Shown here: piece after piece, positions 51,254-60,171 of the stretch
Numbering within the stretch: position 1 is the first letter of the stretch
How the letters are laid out: every line of letters begins with the position of its first letter
Assembly: GCA_016212095.1 (NCBI GenBank)
Contig: JACRHH010000010.1
Span: 62,001 to 126,000, forward strand
From: Nitrospirota bacterium
Lineage (GTDB): Bacteria; Nitrospirota; Thermodesulfovibrionia; SZUA-242
DNA: 64,000 bases
Direction: 5' to 3'
The notes under the pieces: model-generated
Databases searched by the model: none
Seen by the model: only the letters and a program-made list of their open reading frames with translations
Told to the model about the DNA's origin: nothing
Translations under genes and position numbers: made by a program

Positions 51254-53968
51254 TTACCGCAGCTCCCCAATCCTGCACGACAGATCGTAAGGACACCACG
51301 CGCACTCCCGCCTGTCCTCGGCATGGCGAAATTCCACTGAAGGGTCAAATATCTCGGCCAGCACTCCGTCGATGAACGCCGTGAAGCCGCGCAGATATGC
51401 GCGGCGGCCATCGCAGAAATCCTCGTGCAGGTTAACCAGACCGAAATCCTTCTTCAGATCGTAGAAATAGAGCCCGTCAACCAACTCCGGATCGGTTCCA
51501 GCCTCCAGCGCAAGCAGAAGCAGGTAGAACGGAAGCTGTATCCGCCGGAAACCGCCGCGCCCCCCTTCAAGCAGGCATTCCTTTTTTGGCGGCAGGCTGC
51601 CGGTCTTGTAATCGATTATCCGTATCGCATCGCCTAGCCGGTCTATCCGGTCTATCGTGCCCTTGAGCTTGCATCCAGCCGGATTCGCAACCTCGATCTT
51701 CTTCTCCCGCTCTACATTCCGCCATCCGGCGCGGTACAGTTCAACTTCACCTGCCGAAAACGCCGCAAGCCGCCCCTTCCAGTTTTCGAGCGCGAAACGG
51801 TTCGACGGCACAATCCTGGCCTGATCGAACTTCTCGGCCTCCCGGCTTATCTCGTCGCTGAGCATGGCATGATGCGTTTTTTCATCGCGGAAAAGCTCGT
51901 CATGCGAAACGCGGTCGTAGAGCGCCTTCACCGCCTTGTGAAAAATGTCGCCGCGCATCGACGGCTCAAGCTCCTCGCCTATCGAAACAGGCTCCGCCAA
52001 CCGGCTGACGTATTGAAGATAGAACCTGTACGGACACGAAAGATACGCGCCGATTGACGACGCAGAATAGTTCAGTTCGTGAAGCCGGGCGAGCACCGCC
52101 TCGTCCTTGCGCGCGGCAACCGGCGGCGGCGAAACGCGGAAGCGTCCCGGAACCACCCATGTTTTTTCCACGGCTGAGCCGACAGCAACCTCAATTTCCG
52201 GATTGTCGATAAGTATTTTCTCGATGAACCTGCTTCGCGCCGGACGGTCGCTGCTGTTGACGTATGAAAGAAACGCCGTTTTCGCGCCGCATAGCAGATT
52301 GTTCAGATACATGCCGTACAGGGCCTCGCGGTCGTCGGGCGTCGGAAGGCCAACCGCCCGCCTGATTGCGGTGTTCAGGAACATGTCCTTCCGGCTTGCG
52401 GCAGGCATAATTGCCTCGTTCATGTCGGGCATGATTACCGCGTCAAAGCTCAATCCGCGCGTTTCCAACACTCCGATCACGCTTATCCCGCCGCCCCTGT
52501 TTACAGCCGGATATGTCGCGGCTTCCAGCGTTGACAGCAGGATGGAAAATGCCTCGCCGCTTCGTCGGCCCTCGATTCCGGCGGCAAGCGTTGAAGTTGC
52601 GCATTCTGCAAGAAGATTGAGAACCGTCTTGCGCGCGCTGCGGGCGTCGCGGTTTTCGTGGAGCGTTTTCCTGAATTCCGGCGAAAGCCGCTCCTCGACA
52701 TCGGTCAGGTAACTAAACGCTGCGCTTGCGGCATCGCGCAGATTATTCGCGTCGCAAGGCTTCCGGGCTTTTTCAACCTCGTCGCGGATGTTCGGATAAT
52801 TCTCAAGCATTTCCCGCGGCACGCGAAGAAGCATCCGGGCGTTAATTTCCTTTTGCAGATCCCGCATCCGAGCGGCAGACAGCGGTTGCGCAAAAAACGC
52901 GGCCAGTGCTTGCGCGTCGTATCCGTTGTCGTCGAGCGAGGCAAGCAGCTCCGCCGCGGCGTAAAGAAGGCCGAACCACGGCGATTCGCGAAGCGGAAAT
53001 CCCATCGCAATATTAAACGGATCGCGCCCAAGCACGGCGATCAGCGTTCCGGCGAAATCCTCATCGGGCAGCACGACAGCCATGCGCTCATCCGGAATGC
53101 CGAGCCACCTGCATGTCTCGATAGATTCCGCGATGAAACCGGCCTGGGTAACAGCATCGCCGAATTCGTGAACCGAAAGCTCCGGCAGCGGGCTTTTTCC
53201 CTGCGGCGCGTCGATTTCAACGCCAAGAGCTACTGCCATTTCCTTCTGGCCGCGCAGAAGAGGCCCCTCGTGGCTCATGACTATCGCAACCTCGACGCGC
53301 TCCGAAATGTCGCGGATAATCCGGAGCTCCGATCTGGTCGGCAAGCCGCTTATCGCCACAACGATGCGCCGGAACCGTCCAATGAACGCGTTGTCAACCT
53401 GTCCGCGCGCCTTGAAACCGGGCAGGTCAATAAAACCGTTTGCTTCAAGTTCCCGATTATATTGCAAGAAAACCGCTTCGAGCACCGCCACATGCTTTTC
53501 AAAATCGGTGTAGAGGGAATTCCGGCGCAGGTCGTCGAAACCAACGCCCTCAAGCGTTATCTCGTCGTAGAAGCGAAGCAGACGGTCGCCGATGGCTGAA
53601 AACGCAAGGAAATCGTCGAGGAAAGACCTGTCAGCGCCCCTGAAGAGCGGCGACAAGTCGTGCCTGCAATTCCGGATGGCGCGGTTCAGAAGCGTTCGGC
53701 GTTCTATCTCGCCGGGGAACGCGTGATTTCCATTCGGCGCAAGCGAACGTTGGATAAAATCGTCGAGCGTGTATGTGTACGGCCCGGCGATGGCGTCTGC
53801 GTCTTTTCCCGTCTTTACGGCAATGGCGCCCCTGAAATGCGAGATGGCGCGCGATGAGGCGAAGACCACGGCGGTTTCATCGAGCGCCGCGCCGGGAGAC
53901 GCGGCGGCATCGGCAACATGGCCAATGAGCGGCTCGCGGTACGGAATGCATCGGATGGAAATGGGCAT
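51254..53968 (-). CDS. AddB-like PD-(D/E)XK nuclease with inactive helicase fold
   Basis: About 904 residues from MPISIRCIPYREPL. The C-terminal nuclease has the IDYKTG motif (DxK) and an iron-sulfur-type cysteine set: SCPYRFYL plus CAWCPYDLSC. The N-terminal and middle parts resemble the AddB helicase fold (GISVIGVLETRGLSFDAVI), but no Walker A loop (GxxGxGK) is present at the N-terminus, so ATP hydrolysis is unlikely. AddB pairs with AddA in recombinational repair; AddA is not in the window. The start at 53968 has TATAAT 6 nt upstream and no ribosome site. The frame is open to 54052, overlapping the next gene. Confidence 0.82.
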   Translation of the reverse strand: MPISIRCIPYREPLIGHVADAAASPGAALDETAVVFASSRAISHFRGAIAVKTGKDADAIAGPYTYTLDDFIQRSLAPNGNHAFPGEIERRTLLNRAIRNCRHDLSPLFRGADRSFLDDFLAFSAIGDRLLRFYDEITLEGVGFDDLRRNSLYTDFEKHVAVLEAVFLQYNRELEANGFIDLPGFKARGQVDNAFIGRFRRIVVAISGLPTRSELRIIRDISERVEVAIVMSHEGPLLRGQKEMAVALGVEIDAPQGKSPLPELSVHEFGDAVTQAGFIAESIETCRWLGIPDERMAVVLPDEDFAGTLIAVLGRDPFNIAMGFPLRESPWFGLLYAAAELLASLDDNGYDAQALAAFFAQPLSAARMRDLQKEINARMLLRVPREMLENYPNIRDEVEKARKPCDANNLRDAASAAFSYLTDVEERLSPEFRKTLHENRDARSARKTVLNLLAECATSTLAAGIEGRRSGEAFSILLSTLEAATYPAVNRGGGISVIGVLETRGLSFDAVIMPDMNEAIMPAASRKDMFLNTAIRRAVGLPTPDDREALYGMYLNNLLCGAKTAFLSYVNSSDRPARSRFIEKILIDNPEIEVAVGSAVEKTWVVPGRFRVSPPPVAARKDEAVLARLHELNYSASSIGAYLSCPYRFYLQYVSRLAEPVSIGEELEPSMRGDIFHKAVKALYDRVSHDELFRDEKTHHAMLSDEISREAEKFDQARIVPSNRFALENWKGRLAAFSAGEVELYRAGWRNVEREKKIEVANPAGCKLKGTIDRIDRLGDAIRIIDYKTGSLPPKKECLLEGGRGGFRRIQLPFYLLLLALEAGTDPELVDGLYFYDLKKDFGLVNLHEDFCDGRRAYLRGFTAFIDGVLAEIFDPSVEFRHAEDRRECAWCPYDLSCRIGELR

Positions 53969-53993
53969 GGCGGTATTATAGCCGTTGCCGAAA

Positions 53994-54022
53994 TTGTCAT
54001 GCCCTTGTTTGTGAGATATGAT
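53994..54022 (+). promoter_or_regulatory. Candidate sigma70 promoter of the corrinoid operon
   Basis: TTGTCA (53994-53999) and TATGAT (54017-54022) are separated by exactly 17 nt, 28 nt upstream of the ATG at 54051. A strong GGAGGAGG ribosome site precedes the ATG. The promoter lies back to back with the TATAAT of the divergent AddB-like gene (53980-53975), so a regulator here could affect both. Confidence 0.6.
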
Positions 54023-54050
54023 CGATCCACGTACAGGAGGAGGATGATCC

Positions 54051-55772
54051 ATGCCGGTGCTTCGGGTAAATCAGGCAGGAGTTGAGCGCAGCATATCCCT
54101 TACACCGGGCCTCAGTCTGCGCGAAACACTTCATCGCGCGAATGTTCACCTGCGTTCAACATGCGGCGGCGCGGGCGTCTGCGGACGCTGTCGCGTTCTG
54201 ATTACCTACGGCAGGACAAACGCGCCAACCGCAAGGGAAACCGCCCGCATCTCTCCGGATGATCTTGCCCGCGGCGTCCGGCTGGCCTGTCAGGTTCGGC
54301 CAGAACATGACATCGGCATAAACACTCAGGTTCGGCCAGAACATGACATCGGCATAAACACTCAGGTTCGGCCAGAACATGACATCGGCATAAACACTCA
54401 GGTTCGGCCAGAACATGACATCGGCATAACAGTTCAGGCTGACGTCTACCCCAGCCTTTCAGGCCCGGCAGGTCACTGGCGCAGCCTTGCTGACGATGAA
54501 TACGCTCCAGTGGACATCAGTCCCATGCCGGATGCGCCGCCATACGGAGCCGCCGTCGATATCGGAAGCACGCAGATTCGCGTCTCCATATGGGACATGC
54601 GCAGCGGGCGGCGCATCGCCGGACGCATCGGCCTTAATCCTCAGTCGTACTTCGGCGCAGATATTCTCACGCGGCTGGCGGCTGCCGCCGAATCGCCGGA
54701 TAACGCGCGCTTGATCCGCATGGCGGCGCGGGAGGCTGTCGGCGAGGCGCTTCAAGACATGGCCCAAGCGCACGGCTTGAATCTCCGGGAGGTCGGGCAG
54801 GTGGTTATCGTAGGCAACACCGCAATGCTGGCCCTTCTGTCCGGACGGAATCACGGGCTTTTGCTGAACCCGGACAACTGGGAGCGCACCATCGATTGCA
54901 GTCCGGACGACACTCCGGCGCTGCGCGAGCTTTGGGGCGTTGCGGAAAGCGCCATTATCGATATTGTCCAACCGGTTGCCGGTTTCGTCGGTTCCGATCT
55001 TCTTGCCGACATTATTGCGACAAAACTTGCTGAAGGCCCGGACAGTGCGCTGTTGATCGATTTCGGCACGAATTCCGAGATTGCGCTCTGGGACGGCAGG
55101 GAAATACTGGTTGCATCTACCGCCGGCGGCCCCGCCTTTGAAGGCGGCGGAATCGGCTGCGGGATGCCTGCCGAACCTGGCGCGATCTTTCGCGTGGAAC
55201 AGGATGAGGCGTCAGGCGCATTTCACCATGAAACAATCGGCGGCGGAGAGCCGGAAGGCATTTGCGGATCGGGGCTGGTGGATATTCTCGCCTGCCTGAT
55301 CAGGTCGGGCGAGCTGCGGGAAAACGGAAAGTTTTTGCATCATCACGCAGGCGGAAGGCTTCAGATCGTCATAGGGAGAACCGATATGGTTCTTACGACG
55401 CAGGACATCGATGCATTACAGCGCGCGAAGGCGGCTATCGCCGCTGCAACAACGCGCCTTATGAAACTGGCCGGGATGCATCCTGAAAAACTGCGCCGGG
55501 TCTGCGTTTGCGGGGCGTTTGGACGTTATCTGGATGTCCGGAACGCGCAGTTTATCGGCCTGCTTCCCGGCATTGCTGATGATACGAGGGTGGAACATGG
55601 AGGCAATTCCGCGCTTGCCGGTTGCGAAGCATTGCTGTTCGCTTCGGACAGAGCCGCCGTCCTGCGTTCGGTTGCCGGCAAGGCAAATCATTACAACATG
55701 TCCACGGATACGGATTTCGAGGAACTCTTTATCGACAGCCTTTTCCTGAGGCCGATGCGATGGCCAATGTGA
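54051..55772 (+). CDS. RACo-like reductive activator of corrinoid proteins (DUF4445)
   Basis: 573 residues. The N-terminal [2Fe-2S] ferredoxin domain has Cys at 38, 44, 47 and 80 (STCGGAGVCGRC, RLAC). A linker made of four 12-residue repeats QVRPEHDIGINT (residues 81-128) follows. From about residue 160 an ASKHA ATPase-like domain begins with AAVDIGSTQIRVSI, then LLIDFGTNSEIAL and GICGSGLVDIL. Such proteins use ATP to reduce Co(II) corrinoid to Co(I) in methyltransferase systems. The partner corrinoid protein and methyltransferase follow directly. GGAGGAGG precedes the ATG. Confidence 0.9.
   Translation: MPVLRVNQAGVERSISLTPGLSLRETLHRANVHLRSTCGGAGVCGRCRVLITYGRTNAPTARETARISPDDLARGVRLACQVRPEHDIGINTQVRPEHDIGINTQVRPEHDIGINTQVRPEHDIGITVQADVYPSLSGPAGHWRSLADDEYAPVDISPMPDAPPYGAAVDIGSTQIRVSIWDMRSGRRIAGRIGLNPQSYFGADILTRLAAAAESPDNARLIRMAAREAVGEALQDMAQAHGLNLREVGQVVIVGNTAMLALLSGRNHGLLLNPDNWERTIDCSPDDTPALRELWGVAESAIIDIVQPVAGFVGSDLLADIIATKLAEGPDSALLIDFGTNSEIALWDGREILVASTAGGPAFEGGGIGCGMPAEPGAIFRVEQDEASGAFHHETIGGGEPEGICGSGLVDILACLIRSGELRENGKFLHHHAGGRLQIVIGRTDMVLTTQDIDALQRAKAAIAAATTRLMKLAGMHPEKLRRVCVCGAFGRYLDVRNAQFIGLLPGIADDTRVEHGGNSALAGCEALLFASDRAAVLRSVAGKANHYNMSTDTDFEELFIDSLFLRPMRWPM
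54291..54434 (+). repeat. 36-bp in-frame tandem repeat, four units
   Basis: Three perfect 36-bp units (54291, 54327 and 54363) begin caggttcggccagaacatga, and a fourth (54399) diverges only in its last few bases. Each encodes QVRPEHDIGINT. The fourth unit, ending GITV, probably represents the ancestral single copy, because related proteins have only one such segment after the last ferredoxin Cys. The perfect identity indicates recent expansion. Confidence 0.92.
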
Positions 55773-55797
55773 TTGGATGACACCTGAAGGAGGTTAT

Positions 55798-56463
55798 ATG
55801 CTGGAAGATGTAATCACCGCCTACAACGAGGCTGTTTTCGACACCGACCGTGAAAGGGCGCTCAAGGTGATCCATGACGCTGTTGACCGGGGCGTTTCTC
55901 CGGAAGATGTCGTATTCAAGGTTGTCATTCCGGCCATCGAGCAGATGATCAAGTCCATCAGCGAGAGCTTCGACGCCAATCTCGCCCAGCACTTCATGAC
56001 CTCGCAGATAGCGGCGGAAGTGACCGAGGAGATGCTTGCCAGGTTCAGGAAGGCCCCGGAAGTCGTCGGGCATATAGTCATAGGCACGGCGCAGGGCGAT
56101 CTGCACTCGCTTGGAAAGAGAATCGTCATCGGCTGCCTGAAGTCGCTGATGATAGACGTTACCGACCTCGGCGTAAATGTGCCGCCGGAGAAATTCGTGG
56201 ATGAAGCCGTGGCCCGCAACGCCCAGGTCATCGGCATATCGGCCATGATGGTTCATACGGCCAGGGGTGAAAACGGCTGCATCATGGTGCGGGAGCTCCT
56301 CCGGAAGCGCGGCCTTGAGGACAGGATAAAGATAATCGTGGGCGGCGCGCCCTACCGCTACGATCTTGAGCTGTACAAAACAGTCGGGGCCGATGCCAGC
56401 GCCGATGACGGCATCACGGCGGGCAGGGTGATTGCCGGCCTCATCAAGGAGGTGCGGAGATGA
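55798..56463 (+). CDS. Corrinoid (methyl-B12) protein
   Basis: 221 residues from MLEDVITAYNEAVFDTD. An N-terminal helical cap (methyltransferase-associated B12-binding 2) is followed by the cobalamin domain with DLHSLG at residues 101-106, the DXHXXG motif whose His replaces the lower ligand of cobalt. The GGAPYRYD segment near the C-terminus binds the nucleotide tail. AAGGAGG lies just upstream of the ATG at 55798, ruling out the short extension. It accepts a methyl group and passes it to the UroD-type enzyme encoded next, and it would be reactivated by the RACo-like protein. Confidence 0.92.
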   Translation: MLEDVITAYNEAVFDTDRERALKVIHDAVDRGVSPEDVVFKVVIPAIEQMIKSISESFDANLAQHFMTSQIAAEVTEEMLARFRKAPEVVGHIVIGTAQGDLHSLGKRIVIGCLKSLMIDVTDLGVNVPPEKFVDEAVARNAQVIGISAMMVHTARGENGCIMVRELLRKRGLEDRIKIIVGGAPYRYDLELYKTVGADASADDGITAGRVIAGLIKEVRR

Positions 56464-57506
56464 TCACTGGAATGGACAGGCTTGCCGCCGCGATACAGGG
56501 GAAAAAGTCCGACCGGATTCCGGTATTCTGCAACCTCATCGATCAGGGAGCCAAAGAGCTTGGGATGCCGCTGAAGGAGTACTATTCAAACGGCGAGAAT
56601 GTGGCCGAGGCCCAGCTCAAGATGCGTGAAAGGTTCGGCTACGACAACGTATGGAGTCTTTTCTACGTCGGCAAGGAAGCCGAACTGCTTGGCTGCAAGG
56701 AGCTTATCTACGCCAAGGACGGCCCGCCGAACGTGGCCGATTTCGTCATCAAAACCCACGACGACATTCACAGGCTTGAGGTTCCGGACGACATATCCGC
56801 GCATCCGGCCTTTCAGGAAACGCTTAAATGCCTGCGCATCCTGAAAAGCGAGGTCGGCGGAAAGCAGGCGATCTGCGCGTATGTGACCGCCTCCATGACG
56901 CTTCCGGCCCTGCTCATGGGCATGGACAGGTGGATGGAGCTCTTCATGCTGGGGCCGGCCTCGGTTCGTGACGAACTGCTTGAAAAATGCTCGGATTTTT
57001 TCAGGAAGGAGATCACGGCCTACCGCAATGCCGGGGCCGATGTCTGCGTCTATGCCAATGCCTTCGGCTCCACCGACTTTGTTCCGATGAGGCTGTTCCG
57101 GGAGCTGTCGCTTCCGCAGATGGAGAAGGATCTGAAGCCGGTCGGGATCGACGGCGTTGTCTACTACTGCGGCGGCGCGCGGATGAACGCCGTGCTCGAA
57201 CAGGTGATAGACCGGCTTGGAATAGGCGCTTATTACCTGAGCCCGCTTGACAATATTTCCGAAGGCAAGAAAATCATTGGAAACCGCGCCCTGACCTGCG
57301 GGGTGATAAACGACATCATGCTGATCGGCTGGACAATGCAGGAGGTAAGAGACGAGGTTCGGCGGATGCTTGACGCCGGAATGCCGGGCGGAAAGTTCCT
57401 CTTCGGAACCCTTGTGATGCCGTACAACATACCGGAAGAGAACATCAGGGCAATGCTTGAAACCGCCTATGAATACGGCGCGTGCGTAGAGGAGGCCACA
57501 TCATGA
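56460..57506 (+). CDS. UroD-family methylcobamide methyltransferase, atypical
   Basis: 348-residue uroporphyrinogen decarboxylase-fold protein, starting MITGMDRLAAAIQGKKSDRI like MtaA/MtbA methyltransferases. In MtaA the zinc ligands are in HxC and a distal Cys. Here the first motif is YYCGG (Tyr236 and Cys237, His lost), and the distal region GTLVMPYNIPEEN has Thr317 instead of Cys. Classical thiol activation by zinc is therefore doubtful, and the acceptor or donor may not be a thiol. It overlaps the corrinoid gene by 4 nt and the DUF1638 gene by 4 nt. The substrate is unknown. Confidence 0.85.
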   Translation: MITGMDRLAAAIQGKKSDRIPVFCNLIDQGAKELGMPLKEYYSNGENVAEAQLKMRERFGYDNVWSLFYVGKEAELLGCKELIYAKDGPPNVADFVIKTHDDIHRLEVPDDISAHPAFQETLKCLRILKSEVGGKQAICAYVTASMTLPALLMGMDRWMELFMLGPASVRDELLEKCSDFFRKEITAYRNAGADVCVYANAFGSTDFVPMRLFRELSLPQMEKDLKPVGIDGVVYYCGGARMNAVLEQVIDRLGIGAYYLSPLDNISEGKKIIGNRALTCGVINDIMLIGWTMQEVRDEVRRMLDAGMPGGKFLFGTLVMPYNIPEENIRAMLETAYEYGACVEEATS

Positions 57507-58090
57507 CCGGAAACCATATGCTTCTTGTTGGATGCGGCATCCTGAAAAACGAGATCAGGCATCTCATAGAGGAAAACCACTGGCCTCTCGACACGTATTT
57601 TCTGGATTCCGCCCTTCACATAGACTTCGAGGCGCTGTCGCTGAGCCTGAAATCGGCACTTGCCGCCCACGAAGACCGGAACATTATTGTGTTTTACGGC
57701 TGCTGCCATCCGCTCATGGAGAAGATGCTGGAAGACGCCGGAACCATCAGAACCGTGGGGCAGAACTGCGTTGACATGCTTCTTGGCAATGAGATATTCA
57801 CGGAAGAGCTGTCGAAGGGCGCGTTCTTCCTTCTTGAAGACTGGGCGCGGCGCTGGGAGCAGATAAGCGAAAAAACCTTCGGGAAACACAGGGCGGTGAT
57901 GCGGGAGATTTTCCGGGGCGACCGGAAGTACATGCTCGCCCTTACCACGCCGTGTTCCGGCGACTTCAGGGCCGAGGCCGAGGCGGCGGCCTCGGCTGCG
58001 GGGCTGCCGTTAAGATGGATGGAGGTTTCGCTCGACCATTTAAAGGCGGTTATCGAAACGGCGTTGGCGCGGAAAAACGAGGCGCTTTAA
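57503..58090 (+). CDS. DUF1638 protein
   Basis: 195 residues from MTGNHMLLVGCGILKNEI with GAGGAGG before the ATG. It matches DUF1638: GCGILKNEI at the start, FYGCCHPLMEKML in the middle and TTPCSGDF towards the end. DUF1638 proteins accompany corrinoid methyltransferases in anaerobes and may be an additional methyltransferase component or cofactor-loading factor. The Cys residues in GCGI and YGCCH could bind metal, but their role is untested. It overlaps the UroD-type gene by 4 nt. Confidence 0.82.
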   Translation: MTGNHMLLVGCGILKNEIRHLIEENHWPLDTYFLDSALHIDFEALSLSLKSALAAHEDRNIIVFYGCCHPLMEKMLEDAGTIRTVGQNCVDMLLGNEIFTEELSKGAFFLLEDWARRWEQISEKTFGKHRAVMREIFRGDRKYMLALTTPCSGDFRAEAEAAASAAGLPLRWMEVSLDHLKAVIETALARKNEAL

Positions 58091-58110
58091 TTCCGTGCCA
58101 GGGGTGGATC

Positions 58111-60171
58111 ATGAAAAAAGAGAAAATTCTTCTGGTTGACGACGACGAGCACAACCTCTGCATGTACGAGGCGGTGTTGAAGAACAACGGTTACGAGGTT
58201 GTTTGCGCCGGAAACGGGCTTGAGGCCATTGAAAGGTTGCGGGCAAATCATATCGACATGATTGTTTCCGATATCCTGATGCCGAAGATGGACGGTTTCA
58301 GTCTCTGCAGGGAGTGCAAAAAAGACGACAGGTTCAAGAAATTGCCTTTTATATTCATCTCTTCCGCATATCTCGAAGAGAAGGACGAAAATTTCGCCAT
58401 GAGCCTTGGCGTTGAACGTTTCATCAGAAGACCGATAGGGCTTGCCGAGTTCATCCGTGTGATCGAGGACGTTATCAAAAAGCACCGCGCAGGCGCTCCT
58501 GAAGGAAAGGAAGCCCCAACAATGGAGGAAATGTCCTGGCTGGCAGAATACAATGAGCGTCTGCGGATCATGCTTGAGCAGAAGGTGGAGTTGCTGGAGC
58601 GGGAGATTGGCGACCGCAAGCTGGCGGAGGAGGCGCTCAGGGAGTCGGAACTGACATTCAGATCCATTTTCGACGGCGCGAACGACGGAATACTGCTGGC
58701 GGACAGGGAGACGAAGAAATTCCATGTCGGCAATAGAGCGGTTTGCAGGCTGCTTGGTTATGAGCCGGAGGAAATAGTGAATCTGGGCGTTGCCGATATA
58801 CATCCGGCGGAACATCTCCACTACGTCATCGAGCAGTTCGAAAAGCAGGCAAGGGGGGAAATCACGCTGGCCAAGGATATTCCCGTGAAAAGCAAGGATG
58901 GGAGTATTTCGTATGCCGACATCAGTTCCGGCCCGATAACGCTTGGCGGAAGGGTGTACCTTATGGGGGTATTCAGGGACATCACCGAACGCAAGCGGGC
59001 CGAGGAAGAGCGGGCGCGCCTGCAGGAGCAACTTCGCCAGTCCCAGAAGCTGGAGGGGATAGGCCAGCTCGCAGGCGGCATCGCCCACGATTTCAACAAT
59101 ATCCTCAATACAATCATAGGCTTTGCTTCCCTCGTGCAGATGACACTGCCCGATGACAGTCCGCTCATGGAGAACATTAACGAGGTGATTGCCGCCGGTA
59201 ATCGCGGCTCGGCGCTAACCCGGCAGATACTCGCCTTCAGCAGGAAACAGGCGCTGGATGTGAAGGCGGTGAATCTGAACGAGATCATACAAAGCATCGA
59301 TAAGATGCTCCGACGGCTGATACGCGAGGACATTCAGATAGAATTTGTTCTGTCCGACACGCCGTTAACGGTAATCGCCGATGCCAGCCAGATAGACCAG
59401 ATACTTGTCAATCTGGCCGCAAACGCGCGGGATGGCATGACGGAAGGCGGCGAGTTAACCATCAGCACCTCGTTGGAAGACATTGGCAGCGATTTCATAA
59501 GCGTCCACGGTTTTGGAACTGCCGGCAGGTACGCGCTCATAACAGTGTCGGACACCGGAACCGGCATGGATGAAACGACGAAAGAGAGAATATTCGAGCC
59601 TTTTTTTACCACCAAGGAGTCGGGCAAGGGAACGGGGCTTGGCCTTTCAGTGGTGTACGGCATTGTTAAGCAGCATAACGGATTTATCGTGGTTTACAGC
59701 GAACCGGAAAAAGGCACGACATTCAAAATATATTTGCCTTTCATCGCCGGAGAGGCAGAGAAGGAGTTGACGTCCGCGGCAGTCCATATTCAGGGCGGCC
59801 CGGAAACGATACTTCTGGCCGATGACAGCGAGAGCATAATAAATTATCTGACCGAAATGCTTGAGCGGTTCGGCTATGCGGTTATCACTGCAAAAGACGG
59901 CAATGAAGCGGTCGGCAAATTCAGGGAACACGCAAGCGAAATCAAGCTTCTGGTCATGGATGTTCTCATGCCTTACAAGGGCGGCAAGGAGGCGTATGAC
60001 GAGATAAAAAGGATCAGGCCGGACATGAAGGCGGTATTCATGAGCGGCCATTCCTCGGACGATATCGCGGGCAAGCGAATCGTCGAGGAGGGCCATGAGC
60101 TCATATCGAAGCCGTTCAAGCCCGACGAATTGCTCAGGAAGGTAAGGGACGTCCTGAACGGGAGTTTGTAA
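58111..60171 (+). CDS. Response regulator-PAS-histidine kinase-receiver hybrid
   Basis: 686 residues from MKKEKILLVDDDEHN. Receiver 1 has MIVSDILMPKMDG with its Asp; a coiled coil follows. The PAS domain has FRSIFDGANDGILLADRE and RDITERKRAEEER. The HisKA domain has GGIAHDFNNILNTIIGF, and the HATPase has [18 protein letters not shown]. Receiver 2 has LLADDSESIINYL and LLVMDVLMPYKGG. No transmembrane segment or output domain is present. It starts 20 nt after DUF1638 and its stop overlaps the next kinase start, so it may belong to the corrinoid transcription unit. The signal is unknown. Confidence 0.88.
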   Translation: MKKEKILLVDDDEHNLCMYEAVLKNNGYEVVCAGNGLEAIERLRANHIDMIVSDILMPKMDGFSLCRECKKDDRFKKLPFIFISSAYLEEKDENFAMSLGVERFIRRPIGLAEFIRVIEDVIKKHRAGAPEGKEAPTMEEMSWLAEYNERLRIMLEQKVELLEREIGDRKLAEEALRESELTFRSIFDGANDGILLADRETKKFHVGNRAVCRLLGYEPEEIVNLGVADIHPAEHLHYVIEQFEKQARGEITLAKDIPVKSKDGSISYADISSGPITLGGRVYLMGVFRDITERKRAEEERARLQEQLRQSQKLEGIGQLAGGIAHDFNNILNTIIGFASLVQMTLPDDSPLMENINEVIAAGNRGSALTRQILAFSRKQALDVKAVNLNEIIQSIDKMLRRLIREDIQIEFVLSDTPLTVIADASQIDQILVNLAANARDGMTEGGELTISTSLEDIGSDFISVHGFGTAGRYALITVSDTGTGMDETTKERIFEPFFTTKESGKGTGLGLSVVYGIVKQHNGFIVVYSEPEKGTTFKIYLPFIAGEAEKELTSAAVHIQGGPETILLADDSESIINYLTEMLERFGYAVITAKDGNEAVGKFREHASEIKLLVMDVLMPYKGGKEAYDEIKRIRPDMKAVFMSGHSSDDIAGKRIVEEGHELISKPFKPDELLRKVRDVLNGSL

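Noticed and set aside
54156-54416. Minus-strand frame with MFWPNLSVYADV repeats
   Set aside because: It is the reverse reading of the 36-bp tandem repeat; the plus strand carries the ferredoxin/ATPase protein with a good ribosome site.
54291-54434. CRISPR array
   Set aside because: The 36-bp units are directly adjacent with no spacers and lie in frame inside a gene.
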